The notes: generated by a model not told the origin, from the sequence alone. A stretch of 64,000 bases of DNA from Pseudomonas canadensis (GCF_000503215.1 NZ_AYTD01000011.1:372001-436000), one strand, 5' to 3'; counted from the stretch's first letter, positions 15,499 to 25,910 are shown. Numbers and translations: made by a program.

Positions 15499-16556
15499 AG
15501 GTTGGCCTGACGCTGCAGTTCAGTACGCAATTGCACCAGGCTTGGGGTCACGATCGGCACAAACGCCGACTCACGCCAACGTCGCGCAAAACCATTGCCG
15601 TGGGCGGTGAGATAGGCCTTGCCGCCGCTGGCCTGCAACTCCAGTTGCACGGCGCTGGCGGCAGTCTCCGCCAGGGCGATGCGCAGCTTGAACAGCGGCA
15701 CCGGTTCGGCGGCGAAACGCCCGGCAAGCAGACCGCTTTTCAAGTCGCGGACCAAGTGATCCAGGGTCACGCGCAGGGTTTCCAGTTCTTCGCGCAGTAC
15801 CGTACGGGTCGCGCCCAGATGGTTGGCGACTTCCGCCAGGGAACGACGTGCCAACCCGATGGACATCCCGCACTGCAGGCCCAGGAACGCCGGGCGCACC
15901 GCCGGCAGGAATGTGCGTGCGTCTTCATGCAGCAGCCAATCGCGGCTCAGCTCCACGCCATGCAAATCCAGGGCGGCGGTGTTGCTTGACTGCAAGCCGA
16001 GCAGTTCCAGGTCGCGAGAGCGCTGCAAGCCCGCCACCGAGTCCGGAATGGCCAGGATAAACGGCGCGCCACCCTCCGCCAGTTCGATGGCCGCCGCCGC
16101 GACAAAACCGTTCCGTCGCAGGTTGGTCACCCAGTGCAGGCGGCCGTTGAGGGTCCAGCCATCGTTGGACGGCTCGGCACTGATCTGCAGGGTCTCAATG
16201 CCCGACAAGAACTTCATCGCATTTGACAGTCCTGTCGCCCCCGCCAACTTGCCGCTGAGCAAATCCGGCAACAGCTGTTCACGCAGCCGCGCATTCGGAC
16301 TCTGCAGCAAATACTCGATAAACGAGCGCTGGCCCCAGCACACGAACGCCGCCGCCAGGGAATGGCTGGCGACATTGGCGATGGCCTCCACGGCGCCAGC
16401 CACATCGCCGCCCAGGCCGCCCAGTTGAGCCGGCACGCCGATGCGCAACACGTTGGCCTCTGCCAGCCGCGGCAGCACTTCCTGTGGATCGCAACTGCCC
16501 ACGTCCAAGGCCTGCGCCTGGATGTCGAGCCAACGGCTCAAGATGGGGTCAAGCAT
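15495..16556 (-). CDS. Acyl-CoA-dehydrogenase-like flavoprotein (SfnB/DszC group)
   Basis: The 353-residue protein has the acyl-CoA dehydrogenase layout: helical N-terminus (VLRIGVPAQLGGLGGDVAGA), a beta domain around GATGLSNAMKFL and GWTLNGRLHWVTNLRRNGF, and a C-terminal helical bundle (KLRIALAETAASAVQLELQASGGKAY). Proteins of this fold beside sulfonate-type ABC importers are often flavin-dependent monooxygenases or desulfurising enzymes rather than beta-oxidation enzymes. The catalytic Glu of true acyl-CoA dehydrogenases is not evident to me. It lies between the AhpD-like gene and the ATPase gene in the same operon. Confidence 0.75.
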   Translation of the reverse strand: MLDPILSRWLDIQAQALDVGSCDPQEVLPRLAEANVLRIGVPAQLGGLGGDVAGAVEAIANVASHSLAAAFVCWGQRSFIEYLLQSPNARLREQLLPDLLSGKLAGATGLSNAMKFLSGIETLQISAEPSNDGWTLNGRLHWVTNLRRNGFVAAAAIELAEGGAPFILAIPDSVAGLQRSRDLELLGLQSSNTAALDLHGVELSRDWLLHEDARTFLPAVRPAFLGLQCGMSIGLARRSLAEVANHLGATRTVLREELETLRVTLDHLVRDLKSGLLAGRFAAEPVPLFKLRIALAETAASAVQLELQASGGKAYLTAHGNGFARRWRESAFVPIVTPSLVQLRTELQRQANL

Positions 16557-16589
16557 TCCTGTTTCTCCTTTACAGCGGGTGGGCCAACT

Positions 16590-17150
16590 TCAGCTTGCGG
16601 GTTTTTCCCAACGGTATTGCGCCAGCTCGGGGTTCAGCGGGGTACGAGCAAACACGTTAGCGAAGTTGCACAGGGTTGCCAGGCTGACGCCCAGAATCAC
16701 TTCCAGGGCCTGGCCTTCGGTGTAACCGACGGCGCGGAATGCGTCATAGCCCGCATCGCTCACATCACCCCGGGTGGCGATCACTTCGCGGGTAAAGGCA
16801 GCCAGGGTTTCATAGCGGGCATTGGGCAACTCGCCGCGTTGACGCAGGGCTTCGATGACGGCTTCCGGCAACTTGGCTTTGTTACGCGCCACCGCAGTGT
16901 GGCCGGCCACGCAGAAATCGCAGCCGTGGGTGGTGGCGGCAATCAGTTGCACCACCTCGCGATCGGCGAGGCCGAGTTCGGATTTGGCGTTCAAAGCGGA
17001 GACGGTGATGTAAGTTTCCAGCGCGGCCGGCGCATTGGCCAGCACCGCAAGCAAATTGGGGATGAAGCCCGAGCCTTTCAGCGCGTTTTCCAGGAAAGGC
17101 TTGGCCGCTTCCGGCGCGGTTTCAGGGGTGAGCAAGGGTACACGGGACAT
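16590..17150 (-). CDS. AhpD/carboxymuconolactone-decarboxylase-family protein
   Basis: The 186-residue protein has the AhpD-like core: EVVQLIAATTHGCDFCVAGH with the redox-active CxxC (about residues 77-80) and the nearby His. The C-terminal part EVILGVSLATLCNFANVFAR belongs to the same uncharacterised peroxidase-related group. Such proteins reduce peroxides or disulfides by a proton relay. It is the first gene of the ABC operon. Its job may be to protect the flavoprotein reaction from peroxide, which is inference. Confidence 0.82.
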   Translation of the reverse strand: MSRVPLLTPETAPEAAKPFLENALKGSGFIPNLLAVLANAPAALETYITVSALNAKSELGLADREVVQLIAATTHGCDFCVAGHTAVARNKAKLPEAVIEALRQRGELPNARYETLAAFTREVIATRGDVSDAGYDAFRAVGYTEGQALEVILGVSLATLCNFANVFARTPLNPELAQYRWEKPAS

Positions 17151-17252
17151 GGAGCAGTCTCCTGATGGGTTCGTGTATCCAGTCTGTTGGTTATAAAAAA
17201 TCGCCTCAATAGTCTAAAGTAGCGATTACTTGCTCTTGAGTCTTTCCATTAG
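17151..17252. promoter_or_regulatory. Divergent promoter region of the ABC operon and its AraC regulator
   Basis: The 102 bases separate the starts of the AhpD-like gene (minus) and the AraC-type regulator (plus). The middle is A/T-rich (GTTATAAAAAATCGC) with AGTCT-type words at 17192-17196, 17210-17214 and 17238-17242. These could be sites for the AraC protein. I could not fix promoter boxes with confidence. Confidence 0.5.
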
Positions 17253-18158
17253 ATGAATTCGTCCAGTGCACTTGTCGATTGGTTATTAGACAGCCTCGAA
17301 CTCGACACCAGCCTATTCCATGTAGGTCGTTATTGCGGCGACTGGCATGCAAGCACCCACGGCCTGGCGAGCGCGAGTTTCCACCTGATCGTGCAGGGCC
17401 AGTGCTGGCTGCATATCGACGGCGACGCCACGCCTCATCGCCTCGACAACGGCGATGCGGTGTTCCTGCTGCGCGACCTTGAATATCGCCTCTCCGGCGA
17501 GCCCACGGCGGTGGGTGCGCAGGAATGCCCGCGTGTGCCAATGGTGCCCCTGGACAGCGCCGCCAGCGATGGCGTCGGCCTGGTGTGTGGGTTCTTTCAC
17601 TTCCAGTCCGGTCTGTCGGCGATGATTGTCGACACCCTGCCCGCGTGGATCATCCTGCGGGCGGGCGATCCCTCGCTGACTGCCGCGCGCAACCTGTTCG
17701 AACTGATCCTGCAAGAATGCCAGCGCCTGCCTGCGCCCTCCTCGGCCTTGCTGGAACGGCTTTGCCACCTGCTGTTTCTATATGTACTGCGCCAACAGGT
17801 GCTGGATAACAGCGAACTGGGCGGCCTGGCGGCGCTGGGTCGGCAGCCGGCGTTTGCCGGTTTGCTGGAACAGTTGATCGCGCACCCGGCCGATGCCTGG
17901 ACTCTGGAAAGCATGGCCGCCTGTACCGGGCTGTCGCGTTCGGCGTTTTTCAAGCGCTTCAATGAACTGTGCGGGCAGTCACCGGGCCAGGTGCTACTGA
18001 TGATGCGCATGCGCCATGCCTGCCAGTTATTCAAGCAGGACCAGACGGTGGCGGATGTCGCGCTGGCGGTGGGTTATCAGTCAGTGGCGGCGTTTACCCG
18101 GGCGTTTCACAAGGTGACGGGGCAACAGCCTGGGGCCTATCGAAAGGCACAGGCTTAG
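17253..18158 (+). CDS. AraC-family regulator with N-terminal cupin
   Basis: The 301-residue protein has an N-terminal cupin (residues 10-110; FHLIVQGQCWLHIDGDATPH then LDNGDAVFLLRDLEYRL) of the Cupin_6 type. Its C-terminal double HTH is WTLESMAACTGLSRSAFFKR plus VADVALAVGYQSVAAFTRAF and GQQPGAYRK. It is divergent from the ABC/flavoprotein operon, which it most likely controls in answer to the imported compound. Its stop overlaps that of the convergent LysR gene in TTAG. Confidence 0.87.
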   Translation: MNSSSALVDWLLDSLELDTSLFHVGRYCGDWHASTHGLASASFHLIVQGQCWLHIDGDATPHRLDNGDAVFLLRDLEYRLSGEPTAVGAQECPRVPMVPLDSAASDGVGLVCGFFHFQSGLSAMIVDTLPAWIILRAGDPSLTAARNLFELILQECQRLPAPSSALLERLCHLLFLYVLRQQVLDNSELGGLAALGRQPAFAGLLEQLIAHPADAWTLESMAACTGLSRSAFFKRFNELCGQSPGQVLLMMRMRHACQLFKQDQTVADVALAVGYQSVAAFTRAFHKVTGQQPGAYRKAQA

Positions 18159-19066
18159 CGTCGCAAACCGGTGCCGGGGGTGGCGCAGAGTTCGACCAGC
18201 CAATCCACAAACACCCGCACGCGTTGGGACAGTTGGCGGTGCGGCGGGTACAGCGCCGTCAAGGCCATTGTCGGCACGGCAAACCGGGGCAGTACTTCCA
18301 CCAGGGTGCCTTGGGCCAGTCGTTCTCTGGCGTGATAGTACGGCGCCTGGATCAACCCATAGCCTGCTTCGCAAGCGCAGAAGTAGCCGTCGGCGCTGTT
18401 GACTGCGACCACCTTTGGCAAATTGAGCGTGCGCAATTGGGAGGCGAGTAGAAACTCCAAGCCAAACCGTTTGCCACTGGCGGCCGAGACGTATTCGACC
18501 ATCTGATGGTGGGCTAAGTCGTCGAGCGTGTCGGGCACCCCCATATGGTCGAGGTAAGCGGGGCTGGCCAGGGTGATTTGATCCATCATCGCCAGCGGTC
18601 GCGCCACCAGTGAATCGTCCAGCGCCAGGCCACCGCGCAGCACACAATCGACGCCTTCACGGATCAGGTCCACCGGCCGGTCATTCAAGCCGATTTCCAA
18701 CTCAATCTGCGGATACAGGGCAGTGAACGTGGGCAGTGCGGGTATCACCAGATACCGGCCAATACCCGCCGGCATATCAATGCTCAACGTGCCACGTGGG
18801 TTCTGCCGACTGGCGGAAAACACCGCTTCAGTTTCCTCAAGGTCCGACAGCAATTGCACACAGCGCTGGTAATACGCGGCGCCATCCAGTGTCGGGCTAA
18901 CCTGCCGTGTAGTGCGTTGCAATAGTTGCACGCCGAGGTGCGCCTCCAATTGCTTGATCAGCACCGTCACCGAGGCACGGGGCAGTTGCAGGCTGTCGGC
19001 GGCCTTGGCAAAGCCCCGCAGTTCGACGATCCGGGTGAACACGCGCATCGCGTTGAAACGGTCCAA
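18155..19066 (-). CDS. LysR-family transcriptional regulator
   Basis: The 303-residue protein has an N-terminal winged helix (MDRFNAMRVFTRIVELRGFA, AADSLQLPRASVTVLIKQLE) and a LysR substrate domain from about residue 90 (RGTLSIDMPAGIGRYLVIPA). It belongs to the CrgA-like group in which divergent oxidoreductase genes are common targets. The aldo/keto reductase starts 118 bases away on the other strand, and an A/T-rich stretch (19084-19110) between the two may hold the operator. Confidence 0.87.
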   Translation of the reverse strand: MDRFNAMRVFTRIVELRGFAKAADSLQLPRASVTVLIKQLEAHLGVQLLQRTTRQVSPTLDGAAYYQRCVQLLSDLEETEAVFSASRQNPRGTLSIDMPAGIGRYLVIPALPTFTALYPQIELEIGLNDRPVDLIREGVDCVLRGGLALDDSLVARPLAMMDQITLASPAYLDHMGVPDTLDDLAHHQMVEYVSAASGKRFGLEFLLASQLRTLNLPKVVAVNSADGYFCACEAGYGLIQAPYYHARERLAQGTLVEVLPRFAVPTMALTALYPPHRQLSQRVRVFVDWLVELCATPGTGLRR

Positions 19067-19151
19067 GCGCCGGCTCCTTGAGCTGATTATTTAGAAATAC
19101 CGAATAGTGTTAGTGCTTTTAGCCGGTTTATCCCGATTTTGTCGAGCGTGA

Positions 19152-20180
<1,029 letters not shown>

Positions 20181-20186
20181 CCGAAG

Positions 20187-20213
20187 GAGCGCCCTCGCCA
20201 GGCGCTCGTTTTC
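20187..20213 (+). terminator. Terminator of the aldo/keto reductase gene
   Basis: GAGCGCC (20187-20193) pairs with GGCGCTC (20201-20207) over a 7-base loop, followed by GTTTTCTT. It lies seven bases past the stop codon. Confidence 0.75.
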
Positions 20214-20312
20214 TTGCACGACCGTACCTAAAGCTCCTCCTCGCCAAGCCGATAGCCCGACGAAGCTCCAACAAAGCCACGTCGGTGATAAATGCTTCGT
20301 AAGGACGACCCC

Positions 20313-22307
20313 ATGCCCCCACTGCGCTCCATCCAAGCCCGCTATACCCTGTTCCTGGTGCTGTTCGTCCTGGTGTTATTTGTGTTGACCGTAGTGGGCA
20401 TCGGCCAGTTGGTCGCGCCCACGTTGCGTCACACCGAAGAACAGGTGGTGCTCAACCGCATCGCCGAGGTGGCTGAACAGATCCAGGGCGAGCTGAACAA
20501 GGTTCAGTCCCAGCAACGCAGCATCACCCAGACCATCCCGTTGCTCGACAGCGATGCCATCGACAAGGTCCTGCCTGGCCTGGTCGACCAGTACGGCGAG
20601 CTGAAAGTCTTCGGTGGCGGGATCTGGCCGCTGCCCAACCAGCGCACACCGGGGCGCAACAAGCACAGCACGTTCTGGCACCGGGATGCTTCGGGCAAAC
20701 TGGCAGTCAACACTTTCTGGAACAGCGACCCCGCCCCCAACTATTACGACCAGAGCTGGTACAAAGGCGGCCTGGCCTCCCCGCGTGGCCAGTGCGCCTG
20801 GGCGGCCGCTTATAAGGACGACGCCAGCCAGGAGCCACGCACCAACTGCGCCATGGCAATCCAGCGCGACGGCGTGCCGTACGGCGTCGCCACCATCGAC
20901 GTGACCCTGGGCTTCTTTAATGACTTGGTAGCCAGTAAAGAAAAAGACATCGGCGGGCAAATGCTGATCTTCGAGGGCGACGGCAAGATCATCAGCAACA
21001 GTTCGCGCATCAGCGGCCCGGTGGTGTTGAAAAACATCAGCGAACTCACCGGCACCTCGGCGTTTGCCGCCCAGGTCAGCAAGGCCCTGACCAATCGAGA
21101 CCAGGCGCTGCAGCGTAGCGAGTTCGACAATCAGGGCGTGGCCAGCACTTTCTATATGCGCCCGATCGGTGGCACGCCGTGGTTCCTCGCCACCGCCCTG
21201 TCTACCTCGCTGATCACTGCACAGCGCGATGACGTACTCGGCACCCTGGCTCTGCTGCAAATCCCCATGGTGTTGCTGCTGGTGCTGCTCGCGGTGTATG
21301 CGATCCGCCAACTGGTGCAGCGCATGAAATCGCTGAAATCCAATATCGACGCGCTGTCTGCCGGCGATGCCGACCTGACGCGACGCATCACCATCCGTGC
21401 CGAAGACGAGCTAGGCGCCATTGGCCACTCAGTGAACCGTTTTATCGTCTACCTGCAGAACATGATTGGTGAAGTGACCCAGGCCACCGGCGCCATGTCG
21501 TCGAGCCTTGAGCAACTGCAACGGACCTCGGCGCACACCAATCAGATCCTGGTGCGACATGCCTCGGAGACCGATCAGACGGTCACCGCCATTACCGAAA
21601 TGAGCTCCACCGCCGACACCGTCGCGCAAAACGCCGCCGAAACCGCCGCGTTCACCCAGCGCGCCAACGAGCATGCCGACCGCTCCCGCGTGGTGGTGGG
21701 TGAAGCATCCACCAGCGTCAGCGCCTTGATCGGCGAAGTGTCCAGCGCCACCCACAGCGTGGAAAACATGCGCCAGGACGCCGCACGCATCACTGAAACC
21801 CTCGGTGTGATTGGTGCGATTGCCGGCCAGACCAACCTGCTCGCCCTCAACGCGGCGATTGAAGCCGCGCGTGCTGGCGAGCAAGGCCGGGGCTTTGCGG
21901 TGGTGGCCGATGAAGTGCGTGCGCTGGCTGCCCGCACCCAGGCCAGCACCTCGCAGATCAACGACATGCTCACGCGCCTGACCGCGGGCGTCAGCTCCTC
22001 GGTGGCCGCCATGGAAAACACCCAGGCCAGTTGCCAGTCGGCGGCGGATGCCACGGCACGGGTAAACACTGGCCTGGATGAAATGGCCGGTTCGGTCAGC
22101 CATATCAACAACCTCAGCACCCAGATCGCCACGGCGGCCGAGCAGCAGAGCGCGGTGACCGAGGAGATCAACCGCAGCATGGTGCAGATCCGACAAATGG
22201 TCGAAGAACTGGTGCAGAGCGGCCATGCCACCGAAACCAATACCCAAAGCCTGCTGGAGGCGAATGGCCGGGTGATTGCCTTGATGGGTCGATTCAAGGT
22301 GCGCTGA
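20313..22307 (+). CDS. Methyl-accepting chemotaxis protein with double-Cache-like sensor
   Basis: The start at 20313 has AAGGA upstream; an ATG at 20292 is also in frame. The 664-residue receptor has a first helix (residues 10-32), a periplasmic region to about 285 resembling dCache_1 ([43 protein letters not shown]), a second helix ([20 protein letters not shown]), HAMP, and a long signalling domain with the conserved hairpin tip [20 protein letters not shown]. The amino-acid-sensing Cache motif YxRxxWY reads YYDQSWY here, with Asp for the Arg, so an amino-acid ligand is doubtful. No terminal CheR pentapeptide is seen. Confidence 0.9.
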   Translation: MPPLRSIQARYTLFLVLFVLVLFVLTVVGIGQLVAPTLRHTEEQVVLNRIAEVAEQIQGELNKVQSQQRSITQTIPLLDSDAIDKVLPGLVDQYGELKVFGGGIWPLPNQRTPGRNKHSTFWHRDASGKLAVNTFWNSDPAPNYYDQSWYKGGLASPRGQCAWAAAYKDDASQEPRTNCAMAIQRDGVPYGVATIDVTLGFFNDLVASKEKDIGGQMLIFEGDGKIISNSSRISGPVVLKNISELTGTSAFAAQVSKALTNRDQALQRSEFDNQGVASTFYMRPIGGTPWFLATALSTSLITAQRDDVLGTLALLQIPMVLLLVLLAVYAIRQLVQRMKSLKSNIDALSAGDADLTRRITIRAEDELGAIGHSVNRFIVYLQNMIGEVTQATGAMSSSLEQLQRTSAHTNQILVRHASETDQTVTAITEMSSTADTVAQNAAETAAFTQRANEHADRSRVVVGEASTSVSALIGEVSSATHSVENMRQDAARITETLGVIGAIAGQTNLLALNAAIEAARAGEQGRGFAVVADEVRALAARTQASTSQINDMLTRLTAGVSSSVAAMENTQASCQSAADATARVNTGLDEMAGSVSHINNLSTQIATAAEQQSAVTEEINRSMVQIRQMVEELVQSGHATETNTQSLLEANGRVIALMGRFKVR

Positions 22308-22320
22308 TAAACGGCTGAAA

Positions 22321-22345
22321 CACTCCCGTGCAATGTGCGGGAGTG
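22321..22345 (+). terminator. Hairpin after the chemoreceptor gene
   Basis: CACTCCCG (22321-22328) pairs with CGGGAGTG (22338-22345) over nine bases, 13 bases past the stop. There is no U-run after it, so it may only be partly active as a terminator. Confidence 0.45.
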
Positions 22346-22388
22346 GGACTATTCTGACAGCTCCTAGTCGCAACACAGGAGGTGTGCC

Positions 22389-22847
22389 ATGCGAGCTGCC
22401 GAGCAGTCGGTCCGTTTGGAGCGGATCAGTCAGGAACGCTTTATCCGAGCCCCTATCGAAGCCGTCTACGAGTATGTGACCCAACCGGATCGCTGGCACG
22501 AATGGCACCCCACGTCCCTCAGCGCCGATACCGGCAACGCCGGTTCATTGCCTGCCGGTGCACGTTTTACCGAGTTCATTGACTTGCTGGGGGTGCGCGT
22601 GCCCATGAGTTACCGCGTGCAGATCGCCCGGCGCCCTGGCGAGTTCAAGACGGTGTTCACCTCCCTGGCCGTTGATGGCTCCATTCACTACTACCTGCTG
22701 CCTCATCAGGGCGGCACGCTGTTCAAGCGGGTGCTGACCTACGAGACCGAGCTGCAACTGGCCACCTTGCATGAACGCATGATCGAGTTGTCTACCATTG
22801 CCCTGGACCAGCTCAAGCACCGCTTGGAAAACCCTCCCTTCGTATAA
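22389..22847 (+). CDS. SRPBCC-family (START-like) protein
   Basis: The 152-residue protein has the helix-grip pattern of polyketide-cyclase/SRPBCC proteins: SQERFIRAPIEAVYEYVTQP, DRWHEWHPTSL, then the strand-rich middle (RYRVQIARR-like, FKTVFTSLAVDGSIHYYL) and a long C-terminal helix (ERMIELSTIALDQLKHRLE). They bind hydrophobic small molecules or lipids in a cavity. AGGAGGTG lies before the ATG, a very strong site. It may be cotranscribed with the DUF411 gene downstream. Confidence 0.8.
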   Translation: MRAAEQSVRLERISQERFIRAPIEAVYEYVTQPDRWHEWHPTSLSADTGNAGSLPAGARFTEFIDLLGVRVPMSYRVQIARRPGEFKTVFTSLAVDGSIHYYLLPHQGGTLFKRVLTYETELQLATLHERMIELSTIALDQLKHRLENPPFV

Positions 22848-22867
22848 TTTGGAAACATTCCCAACCG

Positions 22868-22905
22868 GTAGGCGCTGGCTTGCCTGCGATGACAGCGTCA
22901 TGATC
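22868..22905. repeat. Possible solitary REP-like sequence
   Basis: GTAGGCGCTGGCTTGCCTGC and the following GATGACAGCG resemble half of a Pseudomonas REP palindrome, as known from P. fluorescens intergenic regions. No matching second arm is present. It lies between the SRPBCC and DUF411 genes. Confidence 0.4.
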
Positions 22906-22944
22906 GCCGCCATCCCGACGGCCTTCTCCTACACGCGAGTTCCT

Positions 22945-23391
22945 ATGAAAACCACATTGCGCCTGGCCCTGCTGTCAGCCCTGTTCACCACCACCCTGGC
23001 CCAGGCCGCCGACCTGATTCCCATCGACGTGCACCGTGACGCCAACTGCGGTTGCTGCAAAAAATGGATCAGTCACCTGGAAAGCAACGGTTTCAAGGTC
23101 AATGACCACGTCGAAGCCGACATGAGCGCCGTCAAGCAACGCCTGGGCGTGGCGCCGCGCCTGGGTTCGTGTCACACCGCCGTGATCGACGGCAAGTTCG
23201 TCGAAGGCCACGTGCCCGCCGAACAGGTGCTGGCGTTGCGCAATCGCGATGACCTGCTGGGCGTCGCCGCGCCGGGCATGCCCATGGGCTCACCGGGCAT
23301 GGAAGTCGAAGGCCGCAGCGAGGACTATCAAGTCATCGGCCTGACCCGTGAAGGCAAAGACGTGGTGGTGGCGCAATACCCGGCGCAATGA
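22945..23391 (+). CDS. DUF411 protein, putative periplasmic metal-binding protein
   Basis: The start at MKTTLRLALLSALFTTTLAQ (22945) gives 148 residues with a signal peptide ending AQA. The mature part has NCGCCKKWISHL, a CxCC motif at about residues 34-37, with the DUF411 continuation MSAVKQRLGVAPRLGSCHTA and VEGHVPAEQVLAL. The family is often linked to copper handling and has a thioredoxin-like fold. Its TGA overlaps the ATG of the DedA-like gene by four bases. An N-terminal extension to 22798 would overlap the previous gene. Confidence 0.82.
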   Translation: MKTTLRLALLSALFTTTLAQAADLIPIDVHRDANCGCCKKWISHLESNGFKVNDHVEADMSAVKQRLGVAPRLGSCHTAVIDGKFVEGHVPAEQVLALRNRDDLLGVAAPGMPMGSPGMEVEGRSEDYQVIGLTREGKDVVVAQYPAQ

Positions 23392-23831
23392 TCGCCGGCT
23401 ATCTAGGGTTATTCTTCGCGGCGTTTGGCGCCGCGACGCTGTTGCCTCTGCAATCGGAAGCCGTGCTGGTGGGCCTGCTGCTCAGCGGGCATTACAGCCT
23501 GTGGCTGCTGCTGGGCGCTGCCACGCTGGGCAATGTGCTGGGCTCCGTGGTGAACTGGTGGTTGGGGCGTTGGGTTGAGCACTTCAAGGGGCGGCGCTGG
23601 TTTCCCGTCAGTGACAAGCAGTTGGACAAGGCTCGTTACCATTACGAGCGCTGGGGCCATTGGACGTTGTTGCTTAGCTGGGTACCAATCATTGGCGACC
23701 CACTCACCTTGGTGGCCGGGGTGATGCGTGAGCCGTTGTGGCGATTCCTGCTGCTGGTGACGCTGGCCAAAAGCCTGCGTTATGGCGTACTCGCTGCCGT
23801 GACCTTGCACTGGGTGTTAATCCCCAGTTAA
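23388..23831 (+). CDS. DedA/YqaA-family membrane protein
   Basis: The 147-residue protein has about four hydrophobic helices with the family's GNVLGSVVNWWLGRW, a polar middle with FPVSDKQLDKARYHYERWG and the conserved SWVPIIGDPLTLVAGVMR turn. It is the YqaA subgroup of the SNARE-associated/DedA family, now linked to lipid scrambling or membrane homeostasis. It is translationally coupled to the DUF411 gene through ATGA, which suggests a joint role in the envelope. Confidence 0.85.
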   Translation: MIAGYLGLFFAAFGAATLLPLQSEAVLVGLLLSGHYSLWLLLGAATLGNVLGSVVNWWLGRWVEHFKGRRWFPVSDKQLDKARYHYERWGHWTLLLSWVPIIGDPLTLVAGVMREPLWRFLLLVTLAKSLRYGVLAAVTLHWVLIPS

Positions 23832-23875
23832 TCGCCCCGCAACAGCATCCGAGCACCCTTCTCGGAGCCTTGCCA

Positions 23876-24877
23876 ATGCCTCTGATCCGCGCTTTTTGCA
23901 TCGCCGGCCTGCTCGCCGCCAGTACCGCACCCGCCTTCGCTGCCACCTATGGCCCCGAGCTGCAAGGCTTTGAATACCCCTATCCACTCAAGCATTTCGA
24001 CTTTCAATCCCAGGGCAAGTCCCTGCAGATGGGCTATATGGACGTGCCCGCCAAAGGGCAGGCCAACGGCCGCAGCGTGGTGCTGATGCACGGCAAGAAC
24101 TTCTGCGGCGCCACCTGGGAAGGCTCGATCAAGGCCCTGAGCGACGCCGGTTACCGGGTCATTGCGCCGGACCAGATCGGTTTTTGCAGCTCCAGCAAGC
24201 CCGACCATTATCAATACAGTTTCCAGCAGTTGGCGACCAACACCCATCAACTGCTGGAAAAACTCGGCATTCAAAAGGCCACCGTTATTGGTCATTCCAC
24301 CGGTGGCATGCTCGCCACCCGGTATGCGCTGATGTACCCCGAGCAGACCGAACAGCTGGCGATGGTCAACCCGATTGGCCTGGAAGACTGGAAGGCGCTG
24401 GGCGTGCCGTCGCTCACCGTCGACCAATGGTATGCGCGTGAACTGAAAGTCAGCGCCGACGGCATTCGCAACTACCAACTCAACACCTATTACGTCGGAC
24501 GCTGGAAGCCCGAGTACGAGCGTTGGGTAGACATGTACGCCGGCCTGAGCAACGGCCCGGGGCATACCCTGGTCGCATGGAACTCGGCGTTGATTTACGA
24601 CATGATCTTCACCCAGCCGGTGTACTACGAGTTCAAGAACCTGCAAATGCCCACACTGCTGCTGATCGGCACATCCGATAACACCGCTATTGGCAAGGAC
24701 GTTGCACCGCCGGCAGTCAAGGCCAAGCTCGGCAACTATGCCGTGTTGGGCAAGCAAGTGGCCAAGTTGATTCCCCATGCAACCCTGGTGGAGTTCCCGG
24801 GCTTGGGGCATGCACCGCAGATGGAGGAACCGGCCCAGTTTCATAAAGCGCTGTTGCAGGGTTTGAACGCCCTTTAA
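23876..24877 (+). CDS. Exported alpha/beta hydrolase
   Basis: Start at MPLIRAFCIAGLLAASTAPA (23876), a signal peptide cleaved after AFA; 333 residues. The fold motifs are VVLMHGKNFCGATWEG (oxyanion HG), VIGHSTGGMLATRYAL (nucleophile Ser in GHSTGG), LLIGTSDNTAIGKD (acid Asp) and FPGLGHAPQMEEP (His). It is a periplasmic or secreted hydrolase of unknown ester/lactone substrate. It follows the DedA-like gene by 44 bases and precedes the dehydrogenase by 26 on the same strand. Confidence 0.85.
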   Translation: MPLIRAFCIAGLLAASTAPAFAATYGPELQGFEYPYPLKHFDFQSQGKSLQMGYMDVPAKGQANGRSVVLMHGKNFCGATWEGSIKALSDAGYRVIAPDQIGFCSSSKPDHYQYSFQQLATNTHQLLEKLGIQKATVIGHSTGGMLATRYALMYPEQTEQLAMVNPIGLEDWKALGVPSLTVDQWYARELKVSADGIRNYQLNTYYVGRWKPEYERWVDMYAGLSNGPGHTLVAWNSALIYDMIFTQPVYYEFKNLQMPTLLLIGTSDNTAIGKDVAPPAVKAKLGNYAVLGKQVAKLIPHATLVEFPGLGHAPQMEEPAQFHKALLQGLNAL

Positions 24878-24903
24878 TCCAACCTTTTTCGAGGCACTCG
24901 TGA

Positions 24904-25857
24904 ATGTCGGTACAGATTGCAGTCATTGATGATTGGCAGAATGTGGCCAGTGGCGTGGTGGATTGGTCGGTGCTTGAGGCCGTGGGCCAGGTGCATTTCC
25001 TGCACGATTACCCGGCCGGTACCGCCGCCATGATCGAGCGTTTGCAGAGCTTCGAGGTGATTTGCGTGATGCGCGAACGCTCGACCTTCGACAAGACCCT
25101 GCTGCAAGGTCTGCCCAAACTTAAATTGCTGGTCACTGGCGGCATGCGCAACGCGGCCATCGACATTCCTGCGGCCAAGGCGCTGGGCATCACGGTCTGC
25201 GGCACCGACAGCTATAAACACGCTGCGCCGGAATTGACCTGGGCGCTGATCATGGCCTCCACCCGCAATCTGCTGGCCGAGGCCAATTCCTTGCGCGCCG
25301 GCCACTGGCAGATTGGCCTGGGCGGTGACCTGCATGGCAAGACCCTAGGCATTCTCGGCCTCGGCAGCATCGGCCAGAAAGTGGCCCAGTTTGCCCAGGT
25401 GTTCGGCATGCGGGTGATTGCCTGGAGTGAAAACCTCACGCCGGAACGCGCGGCGGAATCGGGCGTGACCTGGGTCAGCAAGCAAGCGTTGTTTGAACAG
25501 GCGGATATTCTCACCGTCCACCTGGTGCTCAGCGACCGCAGCCGTGGGTTGGTGGATGCCGAAGCAATGAGCTGGATGAAACCAAGCGCTCGCTTGGTCA
25601 ATACGGCGCGCGGGCCGATTGTGGATGAGTCGGCGCTGGTGCAGGCGTTGGAAAACGGTCGCTTGGCGGGAGCGGCGCTGGATGTGTATGCCGAGGAGCC
25701 GTTGCCGGTGGATCACCCCTTCCGCCGCCTGCCCAATGTGCTGGCGACGCCGCATGTGGGGTATGTGAGTGAACAGAATTACCGGCAGTTTTACGCGCAG
25801 ATGATCGAAGATATTCACGCGTGGGCGAGCGGCGTGCCCATTCGCGTGCTGGGCTGA
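24904..25857 (+). CDS. D-2-hydroxyacid dehydrogenase family protein
   Basis: The 317-residue enzyme has the NAD-binding motif LGILGLGSIGQKVAQFAQ (about residues 142-160), the catalytic Arg in VNTARGPIVDESALV, Glu in DVYAEEPLP and His in ATPHVGYVSEQ. It reduces 2-oxoacids to D-2-hydroxyacids with NAD(P)H. The pairing PHVGY where many members have PHIG is within normal variation. It ends the SRPBCC to dehydrogenase run and is followed by a REP element that probably ends the transcript. Confidence 0.88.
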   Translation: MSVQIAVIDDWQNVASGVVDWSVLEAVGQVHFLHDYPAGTAAMIERLQSFEVICVMRERSTFDKTLLQGLPKLKLLVTGGMRNAAIDIPAAKALGITVCGTDSYKHAAPELTWALIMASTRNLLAEANSLRAGHWQIGLGGDLHGKTLGILGLGSIGQKVAQFAQVFGMRVIAWSENLTPERAAESGVTWVSKQALFEQADILTVHLVLSDRSRGLVDAEAMSWMKPSARLVNTARGPIVDESALVQALENGRLAGAALDVYAEEPLPVDHPFRRLPNVLATPHVGYVSEQNYRQFYAQMIEDIHAWASGVPIRVLG

Positions 25858-25910
25858 CGCACCATTCAAGGGCAACCCGCACCCGCTTGGTGTTCACTGA
25901 ACCTTGTGTT

